Positions 10,401-18,981 of a stretch of DNA of 64,000 nt are shown here, in pieces; position 1 is the first letter of the stretch, and every line of letters begins with the position of its first letter. This stretch comes from Pokkaliibacter sp046614695 (GTDB taxonomy: Bacteria > Pseudomonadota > Gammaproteobacteria > Pseudomonadales > Balneatricaceae), in assembly GCF_046614695.1 (NCBI RefSeq), contig NZ_JBKKHQ010000019.1, positions 1-64,000 of the forward strand. Direction: 5' to 3'. The notes under the pieces are model-generated. The model made no database searches, was not told the DNA's origin, and saw only the letters and a program-made list of their open reading frames with translations. The translations under genes and the position numbers were made by a program.

Positions 10401-13400
10401 GCGGTGACCTTAATACTGATCGCACCCACATCATCATTGCTCGGTGTACCGCTAAACGTCTGAGTCGATGCATCAAAACTCAGCCAACTTGGCAGGGCAG
10501 AGTTATCGGCCAAGGTCGCGGTATAGGTCAGGCTGTCGCCCGCATCAATATCGCTAAAGGTATTCGCAGGAATGGTGAAGCTGAACGCAGAATCTTCAGT
10601 CGCATTCTGATTGCTAATGCTGGTGACTGTGGGCGCATCGTTGGTATTAGCAACCGTCAGGGTAAAGCTGCTGCTGACCGACGCGTTTGCGCCATCAGTA
10701 GCAGTGACCTTAATGCTTATTGATCCCACATCATCGTTGGTCGGTGTACCGCTAAAGGTCTGAGTGGACGCATCAAAACTCAGCCATGTTGGTAGAGCAG
10801 AGTTATCGGCCAGTGTCGCGGTATAGGTCAGGCTATCGCCGACATCCACATCACTAAAGGTGTTCGCAGGAATGGTGAAGCCGAACGCGGAGTCTTCAGT
10901 CGCATTCTGATTACTAACGCTGGTAACGGTCGGCGCATCGTTGGTATTGGAAACCGTCAGGGTAAAGCCGCTGCTGACCGACGCGTTAGAGCCATCGGTG
11001 GCGGTGACCTTAATACTGATCGCGCCCACATCATCGTTGGTCGGCGTACCGCTAAAGGTCTGGGTCGATGCGTCAAAACTGAGCCAACTTGGTAGAGCAG
11101 AGTTATCGGCCAGGGTGGCGGCGTACGTCAGGCTATCGCCCGCATCAATATCACTAAAGGTGTTGGCCGGAATGGCAAAGCTAAAGGCCGTATCTTCCGT
11201 CGCATTCTGGGCAGAGATACCTGTTGTGGTCGGCGCATCATTAACGTTGGTAACACTGAGACTGAAGGAGGTGCTGACCGCTGCGTTCGCAGAGTCTGTT
11301 GCCGTCACTTTAATACTGATCGCACCCACATCATCGTTGGTTGGCGTGCCGCTAAAGGTTTGAGTCGATGCATCAAAACTCAGCCAGCTTGGCAGGGCGG
11401 AATCATCGACTAATGTCGCGGTATACGTCAGGCTATCGCCCGCATCCACATCGCTAAAAGTGTTGGCCGGAATAACGAAGCTAAACGCAGAATCTTCGGT
11501 CGCGTTCTGGTTGCTAATGCTGGTGACCGTTGGCGCATCATTGGTATTGGCAACCGTCAGGGTAAAGCTGCTGCTGACCGACGCGTTAGAGCCATCAGCG
11601 GCGGTGACCTTAATACTGATCGCACCGACATCATCGTTGGTTGGCGTACCGCTAAAGGTCTGAGTGGTCGCATCAAAACTGAGCCAACTTGGCAGGGCAG
11701 AGTTATCGGTCAAAGTGGCGGTATAGGTCAGGCTATCGCCCGCATCCACATCGCTAAAGGTATTCGCAGGAATGGTGAAGCTGAACGCAGAATCTTCAGT
11801 CGCATTCTGATTACTAACGCTGGTAACGGTCGGCGCATCGTTGGTGTTGGCAACGCTCAGACTGAAGGAGGTGCTGACAGCTGCGTTCGCAGAGTCTGTT
11901 GCGGTGACCTTAATGCTGATCGTACCCACATCATCGTTGGTCGGTGTGCCGCTAAAGGTCTGGGTGGATGCGTCAAAACTGAGCCAAGTTGGTAGAGCAG
12001 AGTTATCGGCCAGTGTCGCGGTATAGGTCAGGCTATCGCCGACATCCACATCGCTAAAGGTGTTCGCAGGAATGGCGAAGCTGAACGCGGAGTCTTCCGT
12101 CGCATTCTGGTTGCTAATGCTGGTAACGATCGGCGTATCGTTGGTATTGGCAACCGTCAGGGTAAAGCTGCTACTGACCGACGCGCTGGAGCCATCGGTG
12201 GCGGTGACCTTAATACTGATCGCACCCACATCATCGTTGGTCGGTGTACCGCTAAAGGTCTGGCTCGATGCATCAAAACTCAGCCAGCTCGGTAGGGCGG
12301 AGTTATCGGCCAAAGTGGCGGTATAGGTTAGGCTATCGCCCGCATCCACATCGCTAAAGGTGTTCGCAGGAATGGCAAAGCTAAAGGCCGTATCTTCGGT
12401 CGCGTTCTGATTACTAATGCTGGTGACTGTGGGCGCATCGTTAACGTTGGTAACGCTCAGACTGAAGGTGGTACTGACGGCAGCATTGGCAGTATCCGTC
12501 GCGGTGACCTTAATACTGATCGCGCCCACATCATCGTTGGTCGGCGTACCGCTCAAGGTTTGAGTGGTCGCATCAAAGCTGAGCCAGCTTGGCAGCGCGG
12601 AGTTATCGGCCAGGGTGGCGGTATACGTCAGGTTGTCACCCGCATCCACATCACTAAAAGTGTTGGCCGGAATGGCAAAGCTGAACGCAGAATCTTCGGT
12701 CGCATTCTGGTTGCTGATGCTGGTGACCGTTGGCGCATCGTTGGTGTTGGCAACCGTCAGGGTAAAGCTGCTGCTGACCGACGCGCTGGAGCCATCAGTG
12801 GCGGTGACCTTAATGCTGATCGCGCCCACATCATCGTTGGTCGGCGTACCACTAAAAGTTTGAGTGGTCGCATTAAAATTCAGCCAACTTGGCAGGGCAG
12901 AGTTATCGGCCAAGGTCGCGGTATAGGTCAGGCTGTCGCCCGCATCAATATCGCTAAAGGTGTTGGCAGGAATAATGAAGCTGAACGCAGAGTCTTCTGT
13001 CGCATTTTGCGCCGAGATGCCCGTCGTGGTCGGCGCATCATTAACGTTGGCAACGCTCAGGGTAAAGCTGCTGCTGACCGACGCGTTGGAGCCATCAGTA
13101 GCAGTGACCTTAATACTGATCGCGCCCACATCATCGTTGCTCGGCGTACCGCTAAAGGTCTGAGTGGCTGCATCAAAACTGAGCCAGCTTGGCAGGGCAG
13201 AATCATCGGCCAGCGTGGCGGTGTAGGTCAGGCTATCGCCCGCATCCACATCACTAAAGGTGTTGGCCGCAATGGCAAAACTAAAGGCAGAGTCTTCCGT
13301 CGCGTTCTGGGCAGAGATACCTGTCGTGGTCGGCGCATCGTTGGTATTGGCAACCGTCAGGGTAAAGCTGCTGCTGACCGACGCGCTAGAGCTATCGGTG

Positions 13401-16400
13401 GCGGTGACCTTAATACTGATCGCACCCACATCATCGTTGGTCGGTGTACCGCTAAACGTCTGGGTCGATGCGTCAAAACTGAGCCAAGTTGGTAGAGCAG
13501 AGTTATCGGCCAGTGTCGCGGTATAGGTCAGGCTATCGCCGACATCCACATCGCTAAAGGTGTTCGCAGGAATGGCGAAGCTGAACGCGGAGTCTTCCGT
13601 CGCATTCTGGGCAGAGATACCTGTCGTGGTCGGCGCATCGTTGGTGTTGGCAACCGTCAGGGTAAAGCTGCTGCTGACCGACGCGTTAGAGCCATCGGTG
13701 GCGGTGACTTTAATGCTGATGGCTCCGACATCATCGTTGGTCGGCGTACCGCTAAACATCTGAGTGGTCGCATCAAAACTCAGCCAGCTCGGCAGCGCGG
13801 AGTTATCGGCCAGGGTTGCGGTATAGGTCAGACTATCGCCCGCATCCACATCGCTAAAGGTGTTGGCCGGAACGGCAAAACTGAACGCGGAGTCTTCCGT
13901 CGCGTTCTGGTTGCTAATGCTGGAGACCGTTGGCGCATCGTTTACGGAGGTCACGTTAAGGGTGGCGACTGAGTTCAGGTTTGAATACGCCGAGGTATCT
14001 CCCGTTACGCTGGCATCACCATAACTGGGCGTGCCAGTGACGGAGATGGAGCCGGAGGTGCGGTCCCACGCCTTAAAGGTAATGGTGGCAGTCTCGCCGT
14101 TGTCATTATCCGGCTCATAGCGCACGTAATTGAAGGCAGACAGCAACAGCGCATGGGTTGTGCTCACGCTGCCAAAGTCGGTCCAGGTGCTGCCATCAGA
14201 TGAGTACTGCCAGGTGCCATTACCGGTTTGAGCGATGATGGCAGCTCCGCCGACGGCGCCCGTATCAACATCGGTATAGTTGATGGTGCTGGCAAAGCTG
14301 ATGATCTGATAGCTGCCGGAGGTGGTGTTTTCATCAGTACTGCCAAGATCGACACTGGCGCCATTGATATAGGGCGCATCATTCAGATTGCTGACGCTCA
14401 GAGATACCGTCGCACTATTATTGGAAAAAGCGCTGGAGCCGCCGCTCGTAGTGGTGTCCGCGTAGGACTTGCTCGTGCCCACTGTCGCGGAGCCACTGCT
14501 TTGATCCCAGGCTTTAATGGTTAGAGTCGCTGTCTCGCCATTGTAGCTGTCAGGTTCAAAATGCAGCAGTGTCGAACTGTCCAGAAGCAGGGCGGAGCTG
14601 GCCGACACCGTGCCTACCCTAATCCAGTTAATGCCATCCGTACTGTATTCCCAGTAACCATTGGCACTACTGGCGGTAATCGCGATACCGCTGGAGGCCG
14701 AATCGGGATCAGCAAAGGACGCTGATGCCAGCAGGGAGGCCACGCTGACATCGGTACTGTTGGTGTTTTCATCGGTCGCCGTGAGAGTGATGGTCACTCC
14801 GCTCGCCAGCGTCGGTGCATCATTTACTGCTACCACGCTGATCGTTGAGGCGATACTTAAAGCAGTGGCATCGATACCACCGCTGAGGGTGCCGCCATCG
14901 TCCTGAATTTGCGTCAGGGTGGCGATGCGGTTGGTCGTCGCTGGTGTGTTGCTGGTGTTCTGATAACTCAGCCCCTGCAGATAGCTTTGCCAGTTACTTT
15001 GGCTGTCTGACTTACTGAGGGTAACGGTTGCCGTTGCGCCAGACACGCTGACACTGTAGCTGAGGCCATTGGTTGCCGTAGTGCCGCTGGTGCCATCGGT
15101 CAGGGAGAAGGTGGTGCCATCCAGCACCAGCTGTTCTGAGCCACCATCGACAAGTCCGCTCAATGTGAGGGTTGCCGAGGCAAAATTCTGGTTGGATTCA
15201 GGCCCGCTGAGGGTAACGCCAGTGAACAGCGCCACTGCCGACTGATCTTCAGTAAATGTTGGATTCGCCCCGGTTGCAGTCAGGCTGGGGGCCTGGTTAA
15301 CCGGGCTTCGCAGGACGACGTCATTACCTCCACTCAGGGCTCCATCGTCACCTGCGTAGAAGTAGGTCAATTGGGTGTAATAGGTATTCGTTGTGCTGCC
15401 TTCGGCCTGATTGACGAAGGTGCCGGAAATGGCATCGGTGCCATCATTACGAATGATCCGTAACTGGGAACCCAGGGCAATGGCATTATTCTGGTTCAGC
15501 GAGAGGTAGGACGCGCCGCTCAGGCTAACCGTGCCATTGACGATGATGTAGTCATACTGGCTATCGGTATTGCCATAAATGTTGACGTTAAATTCGTTGG
15601 TCAGGGCAAGGTTGCCATTAAAGGTCAAAGCACCGGCACCGTTCGCGGTTCCGGGGGCCAGTGTCCCGTTCATGGTGACATCACCGGTAATCACTCCGGT
15701 GGTGACACCAGCAGTGCTGCTCAGTGTGCCGCCTGGGTTGACCGTCAAACCGTTAGCGGTGACATCCAGCGTGCCGTCGACTTTTAAGGTGCCGCCGCCA
15801 TTAATATCTGTCGCACCCAATGCGGTCAGGGTTCCTGCGATATACCAGGTCGTGCCGCCATTGAGGCTGATATCCTGCTGGGTAGTGAGGTGACCGGTGC
15901 TGCTGACGTTCAGCGTTGCTGCGGTGTTGGTGATATAGGTGGTGTTGCCGGACTGGTCGCCATCAATAAAGAGATCGGTGCCAGAGCGAAGATCAATACT
16001 GGCGGCATTATTCAGGTTGCTGGTGAGGTTCAGCGAGCCGCCGATAATGACAACATTGCCGAGGAAGGCGCTGTTATCGCCGCTCAGGTACAACTTGCCG
16101 CCCTCGGCCTTGGTCATAATGGCGGACGCATCGGAGATCAGGGCGCCAGAGAAGGTATTGATCTGATAAATCTTAAGGTTAACGCTGCCGTTAAATTCGA
16201 TGGTGTGGCTGATGTCACCGTTGGCATTGACCTGGAAATTGGAGCCGTCATTCAGAATCAGGTTGCCCGCACCAATGTTGTAGTCGTGGGAAACCGCAAA
16301 AATACCGCTGTCGACCGTAGTGGTTCCTGCGTAAGTGTTGGTGCCGGTCAGTGAAACCTGGCCTGCACCTGTCACGCGGAAGCTGCCGTCACCGGTCAGG

Positions 16401-18394
16401 TTATTGGAAATCTCGAAGCGGTCATCGCTGGTATCACTGGTGACGCTCAACACCACGCCGCTGGCAATGCTGATGGGGTTACTACGAATTACCAGGCCGC
16501 TGGCGTAACTGAAATCCAGCGTGACGTTTTCACTGATGGTAAGTGGCGAGTTGAGATAGATATTGCCGTTCGCCAGCGAAGAGGCAAAGACGATGGTCTG
16601 CTCACCGCTTTGACTGTTGGCAATGGTGATGGCATCACGCAGGTTAGCGCCATCAATCAGGCCGTTATTGCTGTCCTCATAGGGCGCATCAACATAGATG
16701 GTGTCACTGTGGACGGTCACATCGGCAGTCGTACTGAGTGAACCGTCAGAAAGCGTGAAGCGTAAGGTGGCATCACCGTACGGAGTATCGTTCTGATAGG
16801 TAATGTCCTTGGTCACCGCCGTCACGAGGGCGGTGGTGGCATCGCTATCAAAGGTGATGGTCAGAACGCCGCCGCTGTTGGTAAAGGTCGCAAAGGCGGT
16901 GCCGTCTGTGGTCTCAAGGGTTGAGCCATTTACCACATAGCCGTTCTCCCCAAAGCTCAGAATATCCTTGCTCAGCGGATCCGTGGCTCTGCCGACGGTG
17001 AGAGTGGAGCCATTCCAGTTGGTACTGTTGTTCTCGGTATCACCGACGACAGCATCGCCGCCTGCATCCAGCGTGACGGTATTGCCCACGCCCGCCCAAT
17101 CGACGGTATCGCCATTGAGGTTAGACAGTGTGGGTGAGGCGTTATAGGTGATGGTGCCCTGAAACAGAATATCTCTTGAGCCATCAGTACTGTTGGACGG
17201 CGTGATCAGTGTGCCCGCGCCATAGGTATTATTGGCGACATACACCGAGGCGTAAGAGTCTGAGACATCGCGAAGTACAAAACTGTATTGCTGCCCGGAA
17301 GTGACCGATACCGAGGTGTTAATGGTGGTGTAGCCACTGGCTGCCGCATCCCTTAGGGTGAAACCCGAGATGGTTTGCAGGATGCTGCCGGAGCCATTCG
17401 GCCCTGAGTAAATTGTGAGGGTATAGGTTCCTGTTTCCGCGCCGGCAATTTGCAGACTCGTCAGTGTGCCGGTCTGCGTCGCGGTAAAGCTTTGTCCGAT
17501 GGTGGCACCAATATAATAATCATCGCTGAACTGTGAATAATTGGTGGCGTAGTTACCAAAACTGGTCTGCGCTAAAAGCCCGTTATAATTCTCCACAGCC
17601 AGAGTGTCGGTATCGATAGTGCCGCTGCTAATTTCCAGCTGCCAGTCTCCGCCGAGGGCCGCCGCACCGGTGGCATCATCAGAAGCGGCAATGTCTGCCT
17701 GAGAATACTGGGCGAGCAGGTTCAGCAGCACGCTGCCTTCGCCAGCACCAATATCACAACCGTAAAAGAGAATATCGCCGGAGCTTGTCAGGCTGGCGCC
17801 CAGTAACGCAAGGTCATCGGCGCGGGCGGTCGCAGTGTCGCTATCCAATACCAGGCTGCCAAGGTCAATCTGACCTTCACTGCCATGTCCCAGCACATGA
17901 ATGGCGCTGTAGCCACTATGAGTGCTGGCCCAATCCACCATTTGAGTCAGGCCATCTTCCGTCGGGTCGAGATACACCAGCTCCACATCATCAGGGAGCG
18001 CGGCGACCAGATCCTCGTAATTGGTCAGGGAAGTATCAACAAAGACGACTTCCTTGCGGGTGGATTCACCGGCAAGGGCAAGATCGGTGGCATCCTGAGT
18101 CTCTGCAGTGTGATCAGTCTGGTCGGTGGTGTGCTGATCAGAGGAGGACTGATCCGTGCTCGTGCTCTGGGTTTGTTCAGAGGACGCCGCATTATCAGTC
18201 GTCGAGGTGTTTTCAGAGGTGTTCTGGCTGGCGTCGGCGTTTTGGGTAGCCGCTGCAGACTCCGCCACCGTGGCAATGGCTGCGCCGTCAAAGAGCATAC
18301 GGGGTTCGAGAGCGAAGCCGAACGAGGGCTGCTCTTGCGAGTTATCTGAGGGTGCAGACTGACGAAAGCCTGAAAATAAGCGTCGCCATTGCAT
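7454..18394 (-). CDS. Giant DUF4347 / cadherin-like repeat protein (3646 aa)
   Basis: Predicted extracellular giant protein. The ATG at 18394 is preferred over upstream TTG/ATG codons because CTGGAG lies 9 nt before it and the N-terminus then aligns with the paralogue at 1-5630. Order: LEPRMLFDGA (residues 29-38); Ser/Thr/Asp/Gln linker to about 113; DUF4347 (about 116-275) with GHGSEG (His170) and YGC (Cys213); beta-rich domains including an autotransporter-passenger-like stretch; two WEYSTDG/WQYSSDG units; 20 tandem Ig-like He_PIG repeats of exactly 100 residues (about 1480-3475), each starting near NATEDSAF; and a distinct C-terminal tail of about 170 residues. No RTX motif, LPXTG or outer-membrane barrel is visible. 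The adjacent minus-strand adaptor genes suggest a dedicated export route. A role as an adhesin is inferred from architecture, not demonstrated. Confidence 0.88.
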   Translation of the reverse strand: MQWRRLFSGFRQSAPSDNSQEQPSFGFALEPRMLFDGAAIATVAESAAATQNADASQNTSENTSTTDNAASSEQTQSTSTDQSSSDQHTTDQTDHTAETQDATDLALAGESTRKEVVFVDTSLTNYEDLVAALPDDVELVYLDPTEDGLTQMVDWASTHSGYSAIHVLGHGSEGQIDLGSLVLDSDTATARADDLALLGASLTSSGDILFYGCDIGAGEGSVLLNLLAQYSQADIAASDDATGAAALGGDWQLEISSGTIDTDTLAVENYNGLLAQTSFGNYATNYSQFSDDYYIGATIGQSFTATQTGTLTSLQIAGAETGTYTLTIYSGPNGSGSILQTISGFTLRDAAASGYTTINTSVSVTSGQQYSFVLRDVSDSYASVYVANNTYGAGTLITPSNSTDGSRDILFQGTITYNASPTLSNLNGDTVDWAGVGNTVTLDAGGDAVVGDTENNSTNWNGSTLTVGRATDPLSKDILSFGENGYVVNGSTLETTDGTAFATFTNSGGVLTITFDSDATTALVTAVTKDITYQNDTPYGDATLRFTLSDGSLSTTADVTVHSDTIYVDAPYEDSNNGLIDGANLRDAITIANSQSGEQTIVFASSLANGNIYLNSPLTISENVTLDFSYASGLVIRSNPISIASGVVLSVTSDTSDDRFEISNNLTGDGSFRVTGAGQVSLTGTNTYAGTTTVDSGIFAVSHDYNIGAGNLILNDGSNFQVNANGDISHTIEFNGSVNLKIYQINTFSGALISDASAIMTKAEGGKLYLSGDNSAFLGNVVIIGGSLNLTSNLNNAASIDLRSGTDLFIDGDQSGNTTYITNTAATLNVSSTGHLTTQQDISLNGGTTWYIAGTLTALGATDINGGGTLKVDGTLDVTANGLTVNPGGTLSSTAGVTTGVITGDVTMNGTLAPGTANGAGALTFNGNLALTNEFNVNIYGNTDSQYDYIIVNGTVSLSGASYLSLNQNNAIALGSQLRIIRNDGTDAISGTFVNQAEGSTTNTYYTQLTYFYAGDDGALSGGNDVVLRSPVNQAPSLTATGANPTFTEDQSAVALFTGVTLSGPESNQNFASATLTLSGLVDGGSEQLVLDGTTFSLTDGTSGTTATNGLSYSVSVSGATATVTLSKSDSQSNWQSYLQGLSYQNTSNTPATTNRIATLTQIQDDGGTLSGGIDATALSIASTISVVAVNDAPTLASGVTITLTATDENTNSTDVSVASLLASASFADPDSASSGIAITASSANGYWEYSTDGINWIRVGTVSASSALLLDSSTLLHFEPDSYNGETATLTIKAWDQSSGSATVGTSKSYADTTTSGGSSAFSNNSATVSLSVSNLNDAPYINGASVDLGSTDENTTSGSYQIISFASTINYTDVDTGAVGGAAIIAQTGNGTWQYSSDGSTWTDFGSVSTTHALLLSAFNYVRYEPDNDNGETATITFKAWDRTSGSISVTGTPSYGDASVTGDTSAYSNLNSVATLNVTSVNDAPTVSSISNQNATEDSAFSFAVPANTFSDVDAGDSLTYTATLADNSALPSWLSFDATTQMFSGTPTNDDVGAISIKVTATDGSNASVSSSFTLTVANTNDAPTTTGISAQNATEDSAFSFAIPANTFSDVDVGDSLTYTATLADNSALPTWLSFDASTQTFSGTPTNDDVGAISIKVTATDSSSASVSSSFTLTVANTNDAPTTTGISAQNATEDSAFSFAIAANTFSDVDAGDSLTYTATLADDSALPSWLSFDAATQTFSGTPSNDDVGAISIKVTATDGSNASVSSSFTLSVANVNDAPTTTGISAQNATEDSAFSFIIPANTFSDIDAGDSLTYTATLADNSALPSWLNFNATTQTFSGTPTNDDVGAISIKVTATDGSSASVSSSFTLTVANTNDAPTVTSISNQNATEDSAFSFAIPANTFSDVDAGDNLTYTATLADNSALPSWLSFDATTQTLSGTPTNDDVGAISIKVTATDTANAAVSTTFSLSVTNVNDAPTVTSISNQNATEDTAFSFAIPANTFSDVDAGDSLTYTATLADNSALPSWLSFDASSQTFSGTPTNDDVGAISIKVTATDGSSASVSSSFTLTVANTNDTPIVTSISNQNATEDSAFSFAIPANTFSDVDVGDSLTYTATLADNSALPTWLSFDASTQTFSGTPTNDDVGTISIKVTATDSANAAVSTSFSLSVANTNDAPTVTSVSNQNATEDSAFSFTIPANTFSDVDAGDSLTYTATLTDNSALPSWLSFDATTQTFSGTPTNDDVGAISIKVTAADGSNASVSSSFTLTVANTNDAPTVTSISNQNATEDSAFSFVIPANTFSDVDAGDSLTYTATLVDDSALPSWLSFDASTQTFSGTPTNDDVGAISIKVTATDSANAAVSTSFSLSVTNVNDAPTTTGISAQNATEDTAFSFAIPANTFSDIDAGDSLTYAATLADNSALPSWLSFDASTQTFSGTPTNDDVGAISIKVTATDGSNASVSSGFTLTVSNTNDAPTVTSVSNQNATEDSAFGFTIPANTFSDVDVGDSLTYTATLADNSALPTWLSFDASTQTFSGTPTNDDVGSISIKVTATDGANASVSSSFTLTVANTNDAPTVTSISNQNATEDSAFSFTIPANTFSDIDAGDSLTYTATLADNSALPSWLSFDASTQTFSGTPSNDDVGAISIKVTATDSANAAVSTSFSLSVASTNDAPTVTSISNQNATEDSAFSFAIPANTFSDVDVGDSLTYTATLADNSALPSWLSFDASTQTFSGTPSNDDVGVISIKVTAIDSANAAVSTSFSLSVTNVNDAPTTTGISAQNATEDTAFSFAIPANTFSDIDAGDSLTYTATLADDSALPSWLSFDASTQTFSGTPTNDDVGAISIKVTATDGSSASVSSSFTLTVANTNDAPTVTSISNQNATEDSAFSFTIPANTFSDVDVGDSLTYTATLADNSALPSWLSFDASTQTFSGTPTNDDVGAISIKVTAIDSANAAVSTSFSLSVANVNDAPTTTGISAQNATEDSAFSFTIPANTFSDVDAGDSLTYTATLTDNSALPSWLSFDASTQTFSGTPTNDDVGAISIKVTATDGSDASISSSFTLTVANTNDAPTVTSISNQNATEDSAFSFAIPANTFSDVDVGDSLTYTATLADNSALPSWLSFDATTQTFSGTPTNDDVGAISIKVTATDSASAAVSTSFSLSVANVNDAPTTTGISAQNATEDTAFSFAIPANTFSDIDAGDSLTYTATLADNSALPTWLSFDASTQTFSGTPSNDDVGAISIKVTATDGSDASISSSFTLTVANNNDAPTVTSISNQNATEDSAFGFTIPANTFSDVDAGDSLTYTATLADNSALPSWLSFDASTQTFSGTPTNGDVRAISIKVTATDSASAAVSTTFSLSVANVNDAPTVTAISSQTATEGSAFNFTVPAGTFSDVDTGDSLTYSATLANGSALPSWLSFNPTTQTFTGTPANSNVGSLQIRVIATDQSNASGSSLFTLTVNEKPSVTQPIPEYLITLGATTAPVTTVVMPAVTTTVTESTVLDVNLTAPFQTLTPVNQNSAVATAFNQPLTTQTGAIPAIPLIFESGRTQAGDSALLSDRLTTSGAFVGSELNYTGAVDITSSWNESDIGEYGFATPFGAQLSMLESDKEQRLAALAQALASMGV
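7966..13965. repeat. 20 tandem 300-bp coding repeats
   Basis: The segment encoding the Ig-like repeats consists of 20 units spaced exactly 300 bp apart; a tgttSGCMGGAA-like landmark recurs near 8160, 8460, 8760 and so on to 13860. Copies are highly similar at DNA level, so recombination and copy-number change are expected. Units fall into two families by their first residues, VTSISNQNATED and TTTGISAQNATED. Units 14 to 19 alternate strictly, giving a 600 bp super-period. The last unit (nearest the C-terminus) is the most diverged (SQTATEGSAFNF). Confidence 0.95.
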
Positions 18395-18981
18395 GCCGGT
18401 ATACTCCAGAACGGCTGTCATTGTCGGCAGAACTGCGCACTTCATGCCTAGATAACAGTTATATAAATCCAACCAGGTGAATGGTTTTAATCATATGGAG
18501 GGCAGTTCCAGGCGTCTAGATAGGCTAACCTGACAATTTTGCCCACAATGATGCAATCACCTGCTGAGGATGAATCGTTCCGTGATTACTCGGCTGGCGT
18601 AAGAATCGCCATGGCCGACACCGTCCGTGAGTGTGGTATTTCAATTGCGATGACGCCGGGGGAGAGGTCGCGACAACCTCTGGCAGTGAACATCGCTGCG
18701 CGCGGATTTCCTTATCGGCGACAGCCTGCCAAAGCTTGAGCCCAAATATCAGAAATCCCGTGCAGCCACAGCGATTATGCTGCACTTGCAAAGTGAGTGG
18801 CATTTGAGCGGCATCAGTTCGGTTTGACAGGTTTGCGACTTTGGTAGGGGCTGACTCTGCAATTCATCCCATCTTATGCGCCCAAAGGGGAGGTTGGTGC
18901 CTGAGGGCAGGAAGAAGCTTAGCCCGAAGCGTTTTAGGCTCAGGCCAAGAGGCCAACTCCTGTCGCGTTATCAAGGCAGAA
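18395..18981. other. Intergenic gap between adaptor operon and giant gene
   Basis: This 587 bp gap lies between the stop of the M50-HlyD gene and the start of the giant gene, both on the minus strand. It must hold the giant gene's leader. A TATATAACT stretch near 18455-18463 on the minus strand could serve as a -10 element, without a clear -35. Short open frames exist on both strands but none has a good ribosome site or recognisable product. I see nothing else in it. Confidence 0.4.

Noticed and set aside
12560..13495. 311-codon open frame on the plus strand inside the giant gene
   Set aside because: It is an antisense shadow of the 300-bp repeats; the protein is itself periodic, has no ribosome site and mirrors codon bias of the real minus-strand gene. 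The same holds for many shorter frames at 8142-13763 and 15579-16354.
7966..13965. CRISPR or satellite array
   Set aside because: Period is 300 bp, fully coding, in frame, without spacers. It is a protein repeat array.
1..18394. RTX toxin or adhesin
   Set aside because: No GGxGxDxUx nonapeptide repeats appear in either giant protein within the window; the C-terminal end of the first is not visible.
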